From contig JAKFXW010000158.1 in NCBI GenBank assembly GCA_021731185.1, positions 1 through 9,227 of the forward strand: a DNA stretch of 9,227 nt, given 5' to 3'. Made by a program: the position numbers and the translations under genes. Source of the DNA: Gallionellaceae bacterium (GTDB lineage Bacteria > Pseudomonadota > Gammaproteobacteria > Burkholderiales > Gallionellaceae). Below, piece by piece: positions 1-6,543 of this stretch (its first letter is position 1; each line of letters opens with the position of its first letter). The notes under the pieces were generated by a model. The model did no database searches, had not been told where the DNA came from, and saw only the letters and a list, made by a program, of their open reading frames with translations.

Positions 1-63
1 ATCAGTGTGACCAAGGGCGCGCGCGCTGCTATTGAAGCGGTTGGCGGCAGTATCTCGGAATAG
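1..63 (+). CDS. rplO: 50S ribosomal protein L15, C-terminal end only
   Basis: The first 20 codons of the window read in frame 1 as ISVTKGARAAIEAVGGSISE and end in TAG at 61-63. This is the conserved tail of ribosomal protein L15 (the family typically ends VTKGARAAIEAAGG...). L15 is a late-assembly protein of the large subunit, and its gene normally lies directly before secY at the end of the spc operon, as here. The start and most of the gene lie outside the window. The TAG stop overlaps the AGGGTGAG ribosome binding site of secY, so the two genes are tightly coupled. Confidence 0.93.
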   Translation: MSVTKGARAAIEAVGGSISE

Positions 64-73
64 GGTGAGCTTT

Positions 74-1387
74 TTGAATGACGCAGTAAAAAAGGGTGCA
101 AACAAAGGAAAATATGGTGACCTCAGCAGCCGTTTATGGTTTCTGTTGGGTGCATTGGTTGTATATCGGATAGGCGCACATATTCCTGTGCCTGGCATCA
201 ATCCTGAAGTGCTAGCCGAGTTATTTGATTCACAAAAAGGCGGCATCTTGGGAATGTTTAATATGTTTTCCGGTGGTGCGCTGTCACGCTTCACGATATT
301 GGCACTGGGCATCATGCCGTATATTTCTGCTTCCATCATCATGCAACTGGCTACTCATGCAGTGCCGCATCTGGAGATGTTAAAAAAAGAAGGTGATGCG
401 GGTCGTAGAAAAATCGCACAATACACGCGCTATGGCACATTGATTCTGGCCATATTTCAGGCGCTGGCGATGGCGGTTGCCTTGCAGGCGCAGCAAGGTT
501 TAGTTTTAAATCCGGGTGTTATGTTTCAGATAACGACTGTGGTGACTTTAGTTTCTGGCACTATGTTTCTGATGTGGTTGGGCGAGCAGATTACAGAGCG
601 CGGGTTGGGTAACGGTATTTCGTTAATTATATTTGCTGGTATTGCAGCCGGGTTGCCGAGTGCAATCGGCAGTACTTTGGAGTTGGCGCGTACAGGCGCG
701 TTTTCAATTCCGCTTGTGTTGTTGCTGTTCTTTGGTGCAATTGGCATCACAGCATTGGTAGTATTTGTAGAGCGCGGGCAACGCAAGATACTGGTTAACT
801 ATGCTAAGCGCCAAGTCGGCAACAAGGTTTACGGTGGACAAAGTTCGCATTTGCCCTTGAAGGTCAATATGGCGGGTGTGATTCCTCCGATATTTGCCTC
901 CAGCATTATTCTGTTTCCAGCTACCTTGGCCGGGATGTCGGCGGGCGGGATGACTTGGCTGAAAGATTTAAGTGAAATGTTGTCTCCTGGACAGCCTATT
1001 TACGTGATGCTATATGCGGCAGCCATTATATTTTTCTGTTTCTTTTATACGGCGTTGGTATTTAATCCCAAAGAAACCGCTGAGAATTTGAAGAAAAGCG
1101 GCGCGTTCCTGCCCGGCATACGTCCCGGAGACCAGACTGCACGTTATGTGGAAAAGATTATGGTGCGACTGACTTTAGTTGGTGCAGTGTATGTGACACT
1201 GGTGTGCTTGCTACCGGAATTTTTAGTAGTGAAGTGGAACGTACCATTTTATTTTGGCGGCACATCACTCTTGATTATGGTGGTGGTGACGATGGATTTT
1301 ATGGCGCAAGTGCAGTCGTACTTGATGTCGCATCAATATGAAAGCTTGTTGAAGAAGGCCAACTTTAAAGGCGGCCTCGCTCGCTGA
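74..1387 (+). CDS. secY: Protein translocase subunit SecY
   Basis: SecY is the pore subunit of the SecYEG translocon in the inner membrane; it moves unfolded preproteins out of the cytoplasm and lets membrane proteins into the bilayer. Family landmarks visible in order are the N-terminal RLWFLLGALVVYRIGAHIPVPGI segment region, GIMPYISASIIMQL, ERGLGNGISLIIFAGI, the cytoplasmic loop with LPLKVNMAGVIPPIFASS, NPKETAENLKKSGAFLPGIR, and the C-terminal MAQVQSYLMSHQYESLLKK. The family has ten membrane helices. The open frame extends to a TTG at 32, but that part lies inside rplO. I prefer TTG at 74 (MNDAVKKG), which follows AGGGTGAG at 62-69 and gives 437 residues, the usual family length. GTG at 65 is an alternative. 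The stop overlaps the infA start (TGATG). The gene is complete and ordinary. Confidence 0.97.
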   Translation: MNDAVKKGANKGKYGDLSSRLWFLLGALVVYRIGAHIPVPGINPEVLAELFDSQKGGILGMFNMFSGGALSRFTILALGIMPYISASIIMQLATHAVPHLEMLKKEGDAGRRKIAQYTRYGTLILAIFQALAMAVALQAQQGLVLNPGVMFQITTVVTLVSGTMFLMWLGEQITERGLGNGISLIIFAGIAAGLPSAIGSTLELARTGAFSIPLVLLLFFGAIGITALVVFVERGQRKILVNYAKRQVGNKVYGGQSSHLPLKVNMAGVIPPIFASSIILFPATLAGMSAGGMTWLKDLSEMLSPGQPIYVMLYAAAIIFFCFFYTALVFNPKETAENLKKSGAFLPGIRPGDQTARYVEKIMVRLTLVGAVYVTLVCLLPEFLVVKWNVPFYFGGTSLLIMVVVTMDFMAQVQSYLMSHQYESLLKKANFKGGLAR

Positions 1388-1605
1388 TGGCAAAAGAAGA
1401 GGCGATGCAGATGCAAGGGGAGGTGGTTGAATCCCTGCCTAACGCAACATTTCGTGTGAAGCTTGAGAACGGCTATATCGTATTAGGGCACATATCTGGC
1501 AAGATGCGCATGCACTATATACGCATCTTGCCAGGTGATAAGGTCACTGTAGAGTTAACGCCATATGATTTGACTAAAGGGCGAATTATTTTTCGAGCAA
1601 AATAG
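1387..1605 (+). CDS. infA: Translation initiation factor IF-1
   Basis: This 72-residue single OB-fold protein binds the A site of the 30S subunit and helps IF-2 and IF-3 select initiator tRNA. The sequence has the family pattern GEVVESLPNATFRVKLENG, then VLGHISGKMRMHYIRILPGD and the ending PYDLTKGRIIFRAK, over the standard 72-residue length. The ATG overlaps the last base of the secY stop by one nucleotide, which suggests translational coupling. infA between secY and rpmJ is the usual betaproteobacterial arrangement. Some betaproteobacteria carry a second infA elsewhere; this is the spc-operon copy. Confidence 0.98.
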   Translation: MAKEEAMQMQGEVVESLPNATFRVKLENGYIVLGHISGKMRMHYIRILPGDKVTVELTPYDLTKGRIIFRAK

Positions 1606-1655
1606 TGCAAATTTATTGTCCAAGTTTTTGTTGGATTTAATTTTTGGAGAAGCAA

Positions 1656-1772
1656 ATGAAAGTACAAGCATCTGTAAAGAAAGTTTGTCGGAATTGCAAA
1701 TTGGTGCGACGCAAAAATGTAGTGCGCGTAATTTGCAGTAGCGATCCTCGACACAAGCAACGCCAAGGCTAA
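1656..1772 (+). CDS. rpmJ: 50S ribosomal protein L36 (zinc-ribbon form)
   Basis: This 38-codon gene translates as a basic protein beginning MKVQASVKKVCRNCK and ending DPRHKQRQG, with TAA at 1770-1772. L36 is a small late-assembly protein of the large subunit. Cys11, Cys14, Cys27 and His33 form the CCCH zinc site, so this is the zinc-containing paralogue type. A ribosome binding site (TTGGAGAAG, 1645-1653) precedes the ATG. The gene sits 50 bases after infA and closes the spc operon. Confidence 0.96.
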   Translation: MKVQASVKKVCRNCKLVRRKNVVRVICSSDPRHKQRQG

Positions 1773-1789
1773 GTCGGAATAAGCCGGAA

Positions 1790-1819
1790 TTGAGTGGAAC
1801 AGGTTGGCAGTGGTACAAT
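1790..1819 (+). promoter_or_regulatory. Candidate sigma-70 promoter of the alpha operon
   Basis: The 93-base gap between rpmJ and rpsM contains TTGAGT (1790-1795) and TACAAT (1814-1819) with an 18-base spacer. A TG one base upstream of the -10 hexamer makes it an extended -10. Transcription would start near 1826 and give a leader of about 40 bases before rpsM. In Escherichia coli the alpha-operon leader is the site of S4 autoregulation; I could not establish an equivalent fold here. Confidence 0.5.
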
Positions 1820-1865
1820 AATCCGTTTTTTAAGTCGACTTTTTATATTTTGATAGGGTAGCTGC

Positions 1866-2231
1866 ATGGCACGTATTGCAGGAGTAAATATTCCAAATCA
1901 CCAGCACGCTGAAATCGCGCTAACTGCGATTTACGGTATCGGACGCACACGAGCGCGTAACATTTGTGCTTCTGCGGGGGTGGGTGTCGCAACGAAGATT
2001 AAAGAAATCAGTGACACTGAAATGGAAAGGTTGCGGGAAGAGGTCGCCAAGTTTATGGTTGAAGGCGATCTGCGTCGTGAAATTTCCATGAACATTAAGC
2101 GGTTGATGGATTTAGGCTGTTATCGCGGCTTGCGTCACCGTCGTGGTTTGCCAGTGCGTGGGCAGCGCACGCGCACCAATGCGCGCACGCGCAAGGGTCC
2201 TCGTAGATCGGTTGCTGGAGCTAAAAAGTAA
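1866..2231 (+). CDS. rpsM: 30S ribosomal protein S13
   Basis: S13 lies in the head of the small subunit, contacts 23S rRNA and L5 through inter-subunit bridges, and touches P-site tRNA with its C-terminal tail. The 121-residue product begins MARIAGVNIPNH, carries GIGRTRA at residues 24-30, and ends in the basic tail starting RHRRGLPVRGQRTRTNAR at residue 90. The length is typical. TAGGG upstream of the ATG is a modest ribosome binding site. It is the first gene of the alpha operon, followed after 31 bases by rpsK. Confidence 0.98.
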   Translation: MARIAGVNIPNHQHAEIALTAIYGIGRTRARNICASAGVGVATKIKEISDTEMERLREEVAKFMVEGDLRREISMNIKRLMDLGCYRGLRHRRGLPVRGQRTRTNARTRKGPRRSVAGAKK

Positions 2232-2262
2232 CCACCAGAAAGTTTGATAAGGGATTGTAGAT

Positions 2263-2652
2263 ATGGTTAAAGCTAGCACCAGGGTGCGTAAAAAAGTAAA
2301 GAAAAATGTGGCGGAGGGTATTGCCCATGTTCATGCTTCATTTAACAACACTATTGTGACCATTACGGATCGTCAGGGGAATGCGCTGGCTTGGTCAACG
2401 AGTGGCAGCAATGGTTTTAAGGGTTCGCGCAAAAGCACACCGTTCGCAGCACAGATTGCTGGTGAAACTGTGAGCAAAGCAGCGCATGAGTGCGGTGTAA
2501 AAAATTTAGAAGTTCGCATCAAGGGGCCGGGGCCAGGACGGGAGTCTGCGGTTCGCGCTTTGAACGCAGCAGGCTTCAAAATTACCAGTATTTCGGATAT
2601 TACGCCAGTGCCACACAATGGTTGCCGTCCGCCGAAAAAGCGTCGTATATAA
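2263..2652 (+). CDS. rpsK: 30S ribosomal protein S11
   Basis: S11 binds the platform of the 30S subunit near the mRNA exit and the 3' end of 16S rRNA. The 129-residue product shows the family core HVHASFNNTIVTITD (about residues 22-36), a middle GSRKSTPFAAQIAG, the glycine-rich KGPGPGRESAVRAL, and the ending PVPHNGCRPPKKRRI. Its length matches the bacterial family. It follows rpsM by 31 bases and precedes rpsD by 14 bases, so all are probably co-transcribed. Confidence 0.98.
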   Translation: MVKASTRVRKKVKKNVAEGIAHVHASFNNTIVTITDRQGNALAWSTSGSNGFKGSRKSTPFAAQIAGETVSKAAHECGVKNLEVRIKGPGPGRESAVRALNAAGFKITSISDITPVPHNGCRPPKKRRI

Positions 2653-2666
2653 ATTGGGAGTGAGTC

Positions 2667-3296
2667 TTGGCTAGAAATACAGATCCAAAGTGTCGTCAGT
2701 GCCGCCGTGAGGGGGAGAAGCTTTTTCTGAAAGGTGAAAAGTGTTTCACCGATAAATGTGGGATTGAGCGTCGCGCTTATCCACCTGGTCAGCATGGCCA
2801 GAAAAAAAATACCCGCATGTCGGATTATGGTGGTCAGTTGCGTGAAAAGCAGAAGGTGCGTCGTATCTATGGCATCTTGGAAGGGCAGTTCCGTTTGACT
2901 TATCGCTCTGCTGAAATTCAGCGCGGCATCACTGGCGAAAACTTATTGCAGATTTTGGAGTCGCGCCTGGATAACGTCGCCTATCGTATGGGTTTCGGCG
3001 CATCCCGTTCTGAGGCGCGTCAGGTTGTACGGCACAACGCAATTTTGGTTAACGGCAAGCGAGTCAATATTCCTTCTTACCAAGTAAGCCCGGGCGACAC
3101 AGTAGAAGTGGTAGAAGGTGCTCAGGCGCAATTGCGCGTGAAGGCATCTTTGCAGGCAGCAGAGCAGCGCGGATTTCCAGAGTGGTTGGAAGTTGATACC
3201 AAGGCAATGAAAGGTACTTATAAAGCCAAGCCGCAACGTTCAGAGTTGCCCGCTACGATTAATGAGCATCTGATTGTTGAATTGTATTCCAAGTAA
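2667..3296 (+). CDS. rpsD: 30S ribosomal protein S4, zinc-cysteine form, TTG start
   Basis: S4 nucleates assembly of the 30S body by binding the 16S 5' domain and lines the mRNA entry channel. In E. coli it also represses its own operon. The 209-residue product begins MARNTDPKCRQCRREGEKL. Cys9, Cys12, Cys26 and Cys31 form a possible zinc site that E. coli S4 lacks but many bacteria keep. The S4 RNA-binding domain (SRLDNVAYRMGFGASRSEA through VNGKRVNIPSYQVSPGD) occupies roughly residues 98-160. The start is TTG at 2667 behind GGGAGTGAG (2656-2664). No in-frame ATG gives the conserved N-terminus, so TTG is well supported. Confidence 0.97.
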   Translation: MARNTDPKCRQCRREGEKLFLKGEKCFTDKCGIERRAYPPGQHGQKKNTRMSDYGGQLREKQKVRRIYGILEGQFRLTYRSAEIQRGITGENLLQILESRLDNVAYRMGFGASRSEARQVVRHNAILVNGKRVNIPSYQVSPGDTVEVVEGAQAQLRVKASLQAAEQRGFPEWLEVDTKAMKGTYKAKPQRSELPATINEHLIVELYSK

Positions 3297-3313
3297 TTAA
3301 CGCGGAGCAGAAT

Positions 3314-4285
3314 ATGCAAAAAAATGATTTTCTGAAACCTCGCATTATTGACGTGCATAGGATTTCACCCACTCACGCTAAAGTTGTAATGGAGCCATTT
3401 GAGCGTGGTTATGGACATACTTTGGGTAATGCGCTGCGCCGTATATTGCTCTCTTCAATGAAGGGCTATGCGCCAACCGAAGTTAAAATCGCGGGGGTTT
3501 TACACGAGTACTCTTCCATCGACGGTGTGCAGGAAGATGTCGTTGAGATTTTACTGAACCTTAAAGGCTTGGTGCTGAGATTGCATGACGCAACTGATGC
3601 CACGTTGACTTTGAAAAAAGAAGGTGCTGGAGTTGTGACAGCAGGTGATATAGTGACTGGATCCAGCACTGAGGTTATTAATCCGGGCCATGTGATCGCT
3701 CATCTGACAGCAGGTGGCAAGTTAGATATGGAGATTAAAGTTGAACAGGGGCGTGGTTACGTTTCCTCGGTATCGCGGCAAACTCACGGCAGTACACGCT
3801 CGGTAGGTTATATCGCCTTGGACGCTTCATTTAGCCCGGTGCGTCGAGTGAGCTATGCAGTAGAGAGCGCACGTGTTGAACAGCGAACTGATTTGGATAA
3901 GCTGATTATGGACATCGAAACTAATGGTGCAATTGATCCAGAAGAAGCAATACGCTACGCAGCACGCATATTGGTAGAGCAGTTCTCAGTATTTGCTTCG
4001 TTGGAAGGTACGCCGATGCCACAAGAGAAGCCTCAAGCACCCAAGGTTGATCCTATGCTGCTGCGTCCTGTTGATGATCTGGAACTGACTCCGCGTTCTT
4101 CAAACTGTCTCAAAGCGCAGAGCATCCATTATGTGGGCGATTTAATACAGCACACAGAAAATGATTTGTTACGTACGCCTAATTTAGGTCGTAAATCATT
4201 AAATGAAATTAAACAGGTGCTGGCTGAGCATGGCTTGTCATTGGGTATGAAGCTGGAAAACTGGCTTGCGCCCGTGGACAAATAG
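3314..4285 (+). CDS. rpoA: DNA-directed RNA polymerase subunit alpha
   Basis: The alpha dimer is the assembly platform for beta and beta-prime, and its C-terminal domain binds UP elements and activators. The 323-residue protein shows the N-terminal dimerisation motif HTLGNALRRILLSSM (residues 35-49), a proline-rich linker near residues 233-248 (PMPQEKPQAPKVDP), and a C-terminal domain LRPVDDLELTPRSSNCLKAQ followed by TPNLGRKSLNEIK. Arg261 corresponds to E. coli Arg265, the key UP-element contact, and is conserved. A GGAG element lies before the ATG. The usual close spacing to rplQ is broken here by a 256-base gap holding an inverted-repeat element. Confidence 0.98.
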   Translation: MQKNDFLKPRIIDVHRISPTHAKVVMEPFERGYGHTLGNALRRILLSSMKGYAPTEVKIAGVLHEYSSIDGVQEDVVEILLNLKGLVLRLHDATDATLTLKKEGAGVVTAGDIVTGSSTEVINPGHVIAHLTAGGKLDMEIKVEQGRGYVSSVSRQTHGSTRSVGYIALDASFSPVRRVSYAVESARVEQRTDLDKLIMDIETNGAIDPEEAIRYAARILVEQFSVFASLEGTPMPQEKPQAPKVDPMLLRPVDDLELTPRSSNCLKAQSIHYVGDLIQHTENDLLRTPNLGRKSLNEIKQVLAEHGLSLGMKLENWLAPVDK

Positions 4286-4310
4286 TCGCCAAACTAATAC
4301 CAATAGATCA

Positions 4311-4441
4311 ATAATTCTAGTTTCCGATAAAAAGGAGCACAAGGCGGCAAGGATGAGGCGACGAAGACAGTACATTTGAGTACGGCTAGGAGCCGAAGAC
4401 GAAGGTAACACAGTGATCGTTTTTATCGGGAATTGGAATAA
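4311..4441 (+). repeat. MITE/REP-like element with terminal inverted repeats between rpoA and rplQ
   Basis: The ends TTCCGATAAAAA (4322-4333) and TTTTTATCGGGAA (4420-4432) are inverted copies differing by one base. The match continues outward with a few mismatches to about 4311 and 4441, making arms of about 22 bases. The inside holds nested short palindromes: GTAC (4370-4373) with GTAC (4380-4383), and CGGCT (4383-4387) with AGCCG (4391-4395). No protein frame is visible inside. The element lies in a gap where rpoA and rplQ normally nearly touch. This fits a non-autonomous mobile element or a structured repeat of the REP type. A target-site duplication was not found. The remaining bases up to 4541 hold only the rplQ ribosome binding site and no strong promoter. 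Confidence 0.7.
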
Positions 4442-4541
4442 CCAGCGGTCAAGTCATTTTATAGTTAGTAATAAGCCAACACTGATACTGCAGATAATTA
4501 TGGTCAGTGGAATAGGTTAAAGAAAAGTAAAGAGGATAATC

Positions 4542-4934
4542 ATGCGGCATCGTTCAGGCTTAAGAAAACTCAATCGAACCAGCAGCCATCGTTTGGCCAT
4601 GCTTCGCAATATGACAGTTTCCCTATTTCGCCATGAAGTAATTAAAACTACGTTACCCAAGGCAAAAGAGTTGCGCCGTGTGGCTGAGCCGATTTTAACA
4701 TTGGGCAAAACGCCTAATTTGGCTAATCGCCGCTTGGCATTTGCGCGCTTACGTGATCGCGAAATGGTGACCAAGTTATTTGATGAATTAGGTCCGCGCT
4801 ATGCAGCTCGTAATGGTGGTTACTCGCGTATCCTGAAATATGGCTTTAGAAAAGGGGATAATGCGCCTATGGCCTTGATCGAATTGATGGATCGCCCTGC
4901 GGATGCGACGCCAGTTGAAGTGGCTGCCGAGTAA
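4542..4934 (+). CDS. rplQ: 50S ribosomal protein L17
   Basis: L17 lies at the peptide exit side of the large subunit. The 130-residue product begins MRHRSGLRKLNRTSSHRLAM, continues LRNMTVSLFRHEVIKTTLPKAKELRRVAEP, and has the conserved GGYSRILKYGFRKGDNAPMALIEL near the C-terminus. The length is the usual betaproteobacterial one. AAAGAGGA lies about seven bases before the ATG. It is the last gene of the alpha operon and is followed by a strong terminator. Because a repeat element separates it from rpoA, its transcription depends on read-through or on an unseen local promoter. Confidence 0.98.
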   Translation: MRHRSGLRKLNRTSSHRLAMLRNMTVSLFRHEVIKTTLPKAKELRRVAEPILTLGKTPNLANRRLAFARLRDREMVTKLFDELGPRYAARNGGYSRILKYGFRKGDNAPMALIELMDRPADATPVEVAAE

Positions 4935-4961
4935 TTATTGCCCAACACGTTAAGTAATACA

Positions 4962-4992
4962 AAAAGGCTCACATAAATTTTGTGAGCCTTTT
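4962..4992. terminator. Bidirectional intrinsic terminator
   Basis: AAAAGGCTCACA (4962-4973) and TGTGAGCCTTTT (4981-4992) are perfect inverted repeats around a 7-base loop. The stem starts with A residues and ends with T residues, so it works as a rho-independent terminator on both strands. It lies 27 bases after rplQ and about 47 bases after the stop of the convergent membrane-protein gene, serving both. Confidence 0.93.
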
Positions 4993-5015
4993 GCTTGGCG
5001 GTGAGAAACACCTTA

Positions 5016-5060
5016 AATTATCGCAGCCAACGCAGGAATTATGACAGCCAGCGCAGGAAT
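5016..5060 (-). repeat. 21-bp tandem repeat across the stop codon of the membrane-protein gene
   Basis: Two copies of a 21-base unit (CAGCCaaCGCAGGAAT at 5024-5039 and CAGCCagCGCAGGAAT at 5045-5060, with ATTAT before each core) lie in tandem. On the - strand the unit encodes FLRWLS-stop, then again FLRWLR-stop just past the real stop, so seven codons including the stop have been duplicated. The second copy is untranslated. Confidence 0.85.
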
Positions 5061-5458
5061 GCAGCTGCAGTTAATGCTGTTACGCCGAGCGCAATTAATA
5101 GTACCCATGCTGTGCGACGTTTTTCTACTGACCAACTTTGCCCATATAACAGATACAAAACCGCTGTGCTAAATCCTATAGCGGCACAGATCACTTTGAT
5201 AATGAGGGACGCAGTTGCAATGCCATGAATCTCCGGAAGCTTCCCATAAAAATAGAAACTGGCCGCACCAAACAGCATGCCACTCAGTCCCTGGATCGTC
5301 CAGCCCAAGGCTACTAGCCATGCGAGCGAACGTTGTATGAGTACGGACTGTGTGGCAGGGAACAACGCAAAAACGGCACCACCCACGATAGCGGCGGCAC
5401 CGAAATTATGTACGACCTGAATAACGGCGTAGCTAAGCCCCTCTACTGGGATAGCCAC
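5039..5458 (-). CDS. Four-helix inner-membrane protein of unknown function, CopD-like
   Basis: The 139-residue product is almost entirely hydrophobic, with probable helices at about residues 9-33, 45-71, 79-105 and 116-136. The first helix has VVHNFGAAAIVGG with His17, which resembles the His-plus-small-residue first helix of CopD-like and related small membrane families. That is only a resemblance, and no copper function is shown. The start is GTG at 5458 with a poor ribosome binding site. It lies one base after the TAG stop of the upstream lipoprotein gene, so translation is probably coupled. The first 46 codons are repeated as a truncated copy at 5887-6033. The shared bidirectional terminator lies downstream. 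Confidence 0.8.
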   Translation of the reverse strand: MAIPVEGLSYAVIQVVHNFGAAAIVGGAVFALFPATQSVLIQRSLAWLVALGWTIQGLSGMLFGAASFYFYGKLPEIHGIATASLIIKVICAAIGFSTAVLYLLYGQSWSVEKRRTAWVLLIALGVTALTAAAFLRWLS

Positions 5459-5721
5459 GCTATTCTACGCTTACAGAAATGCACTTTTCGATGCCTATGG
5501 GGGCATGTCCTTTGTTCACAACTTTGATGCAAATATCATGTTTGCCAGCGGCTAAACCATCCAGCGTATGAGTATCCTTAAGTTTCATCAGTACTGCTTT
5601 TTGATCGCCATTTACATAGATATGGGAGTGATCACCCATGGAGCCAGGCACTACATCGTAAGTGACAGGAATGGGTGAACCTGCTTTTAATTTGGCGTCC
5701 GCAGCAGGTGAAGAAATTGTA
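5322..5721 (-). repeat. Direct repeat, copy A (membrane gene 5' part plus lipoprotein domain)
   Basis: About 400 bases here closely match 5897-6300 in the same orientation. The repeat covers the first 46 codons of the membrane-protein gene, the one-base intergenic junction, and the coding region for the mature domain of the small periplasmic protein. Similarity ends where the two export signals begin. At the other edge it ends at GCGAGCGAACG (5322 and 5897), the point where the truncated membrane gene loses homology. Confidence 0.88.
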
Positions 5722-5828
5722 ACAGAGGCATCTGCCTGAGTTTCAGCAGCAGGGGTAGCGGATGGCTTAGGGCCACAAGCAGCCAATGACAAAGCAAACA
5801 GAATAGCAACGAGAGCAAGACGATTCAT
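5460..5828 (-). CDS. Putative lipoprotein, small periplasmic domain (copy 1)
   Basis: The 122-residue product starts at ATG 5828, behind AAGGAT eight bases upstream. A GTG at 5843 would add five residues but has no good site. The N-terminus MNRLALVAILFALSLAAC ends in a lipobox with Cys18, so it should be lipidated and anchored in the envelope. A proline/alanine linker leads to a roughly 85-residue domain: ISSPAADAKLKAGSPIPVTY, then GDHSHIYVNGDQ, THTLDGLAAGKHDICIK and GHAPIGIEKCISV. The beta-rich pattern resembles DUF4399/Ig-like periplasmic domains. Two Cys (DIC, EKC) could pair, and clustered His could bind metal; neither is proven. It is about 88% identical to the downstream-coordinate copy at 6038-6379 over this domain. 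Function is unknown. Confidence 0.85.
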   Translation of the reverse strand: MNRLALVAILFALSLAACGPKPSATPAAETQADASVTISSPAADAKLKAGSPIPVTYDVVPGSMGDHSHIYVNGDQKAVLMKLKDTHTLDGLAAGKHDICIKVVNKGHAPIGIEKCISVSVE

Positions 5829-5886
5829 TGTTTTATCCTTCACATTAAATTAAACATAACCACACTCAAATTACAAAGTATCTAGC

Positions 5887-6033
5887 CTATGGCGTTGCGA
5901 GCGAACGCTGTATGAGCACAGATTGCGTGGCAGGGAATAACGCAAAAACGACACCACCCACGATAGCGGCGACACCGAAATTATGTACGACCTGAATAAC
6001 GGCGTAGTTAAGCCCCTCTACTGGGATAGCCAC
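5887..6033 (-). pseudogene. Truncated copy of the four-helix membrane-protein gene
   Basis: Starting from GTG at 6033, this reads MAIPVEGLNYAVIQVVHNFG and on to SVLIQRSLATP-stop, 48 codons. The first 46 codons match the intact gene at 5039-5458 with three amino-acid changes (S9N, A21V, A28V). Homology then stops abruptly and TAG follows at 5887-5889. Only the first of four membrane helices is left, so it is probably non-functional, though a single-helix peptide could still be made. It lies just after the copy 2 periplasmic gene, the same arrangement as in the intact pair, and marks the edge of a tandem duplication. Confidence 0.88.
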
Positions 6034-6300
6034 GCTATTATACACTTACAGAAATGCATTTTTCGGTACCTATGGGGGCATGTCCTTTGTTCACAATTTT
6101 AATGCAAATATCATGTTTGCCAGCGGCCAAACCATCCAGCGTATGAGTATCCTTAAGTTTCATCAGTACTCCTTTTTGATCACCATTTACATAGATGTGA
6201 GTGTGATCACCCCCTTTGGAGCCGGGTCTTACGTTGTAAGTGACAGGAATAGGTGAGCCGGCTTTTAATTTGGTACCCGCAGCAGGTGAGGAAATTTCAA
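5897..6300 (-). repeat. Direct repeat, copy B (truncated membrane gene plus periplasmic domain)
   Basis: This is the partner of the block at 5322-5721, in the same orientation. It includes the truncated membrane-protein copy and the mature-domain part of the secreted periplasmic protein. Scattered substitutions and a one-codon insertion (GG versus G before DH) show that the copies have diverged, so the duplication is not recent. Confidence 0.88.
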
Positions 6301-6379
6301 CGAATTCATCTGCGGCTAATGCAACAGGTACATAAATGCTGGCAGCTAATAAGAGTCCAAAGGCATTAAATTTTATCAT
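6038..6379 (-). CDS. Secreted small periplasmic protein (copy 2)
   Basis: The 113-residue product starts at ATG 6379 after a strong GGAGGAT site. The N-terminus MIKFNAFGLLLAASIYVPV followed by ALA-AD is an ordinary Sec signal peptide, with cleavage probably after about residue 22 and no lipobox. The mature part is the same domain as in the lipoprotein copy: ISSPAAGTKLKAGSPIPVTY, GGDHTHIYVNGDQ, THTLDGLAAGKHDICIK, GHAPIGTEKCISVSV. The Cys pair and His residues are kept. The protein should be soluble in the periplasm. A candidate promoter lies upstream at 6455-6485. Function is unknown; resemblance to DUF4399-like domains is tentative. Confidence 0.86.
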   Translation of the reverse strand: MIKFNAFGLLLAASIYVPVALAADEFVEISSPAAGTKLKAGSPIPVTYNVRPGSKGGDHTHIYVNGDQKGVLMKLKDTHTLDGLAAGKHDICIKIVNKGHAPIGTEKCISVSV

Positions 6380-6454
6380 GGTTGATCCTCCAATAAAAAT
6401 GTGTGAGTTGTTACGATTTTAGCGCTATGCCGTCATAACAGTGAAGGCAGGTTT

Positions 6455-6485
6455 ATTATAGCAGGCTAATACAAGCGCGTGTAAA
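6455..6485 (-). promoter_or_regulatory. Candidate promoter for the duplicated periplasmic gene cluster
   Basis: On the - strand a perfect TATAAT (6460-6455) is preceded by TGC, an extended -10. TTTACA (6485-6480) lies 19 bases upstream, a long spacer. Transcription would begin about 70 bases before the copy 2 start at 6379. The long spacer could mean activator dependence, but no clear MerR-type dyad was seen. Confidence 0.5.
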
Positions 6486-6543
6486 TACACAGATTAAAGT
6501 GTGCTTAACTACTAAAGTATCTCCGTCTATAGCGTTACCAGAA

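Noticed and set aside
32..73. N-terminal extension of SecY from TTG 32
   Set aside because: It lies inside the rplO coding end, and the resulting residues are not typical of SecY. The site AGGGTGAG fits TTG 74 better.
526..786. 86-codon open frame on the - strand within secY
   Set aside because: It is an antisense shadow of secY with no recognisable domain.
2373..2795. 140-codon open frame on the - strand over rpsK/rpsD
   Set aside because: It is antisense to two certain ribosomal protein genes, with no family features and no ribosome binding site.
5016..5060. CRISPR-like repeat
   Set aside because: Only two adjacent copies without spacers; it is a simple tandem duplication.
5333..5527. 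64-codon open frame on the + strand
   Set aside because: It is antisense to the membrane and lipoprotein genes, which have signal and helix features that this frame lacks.
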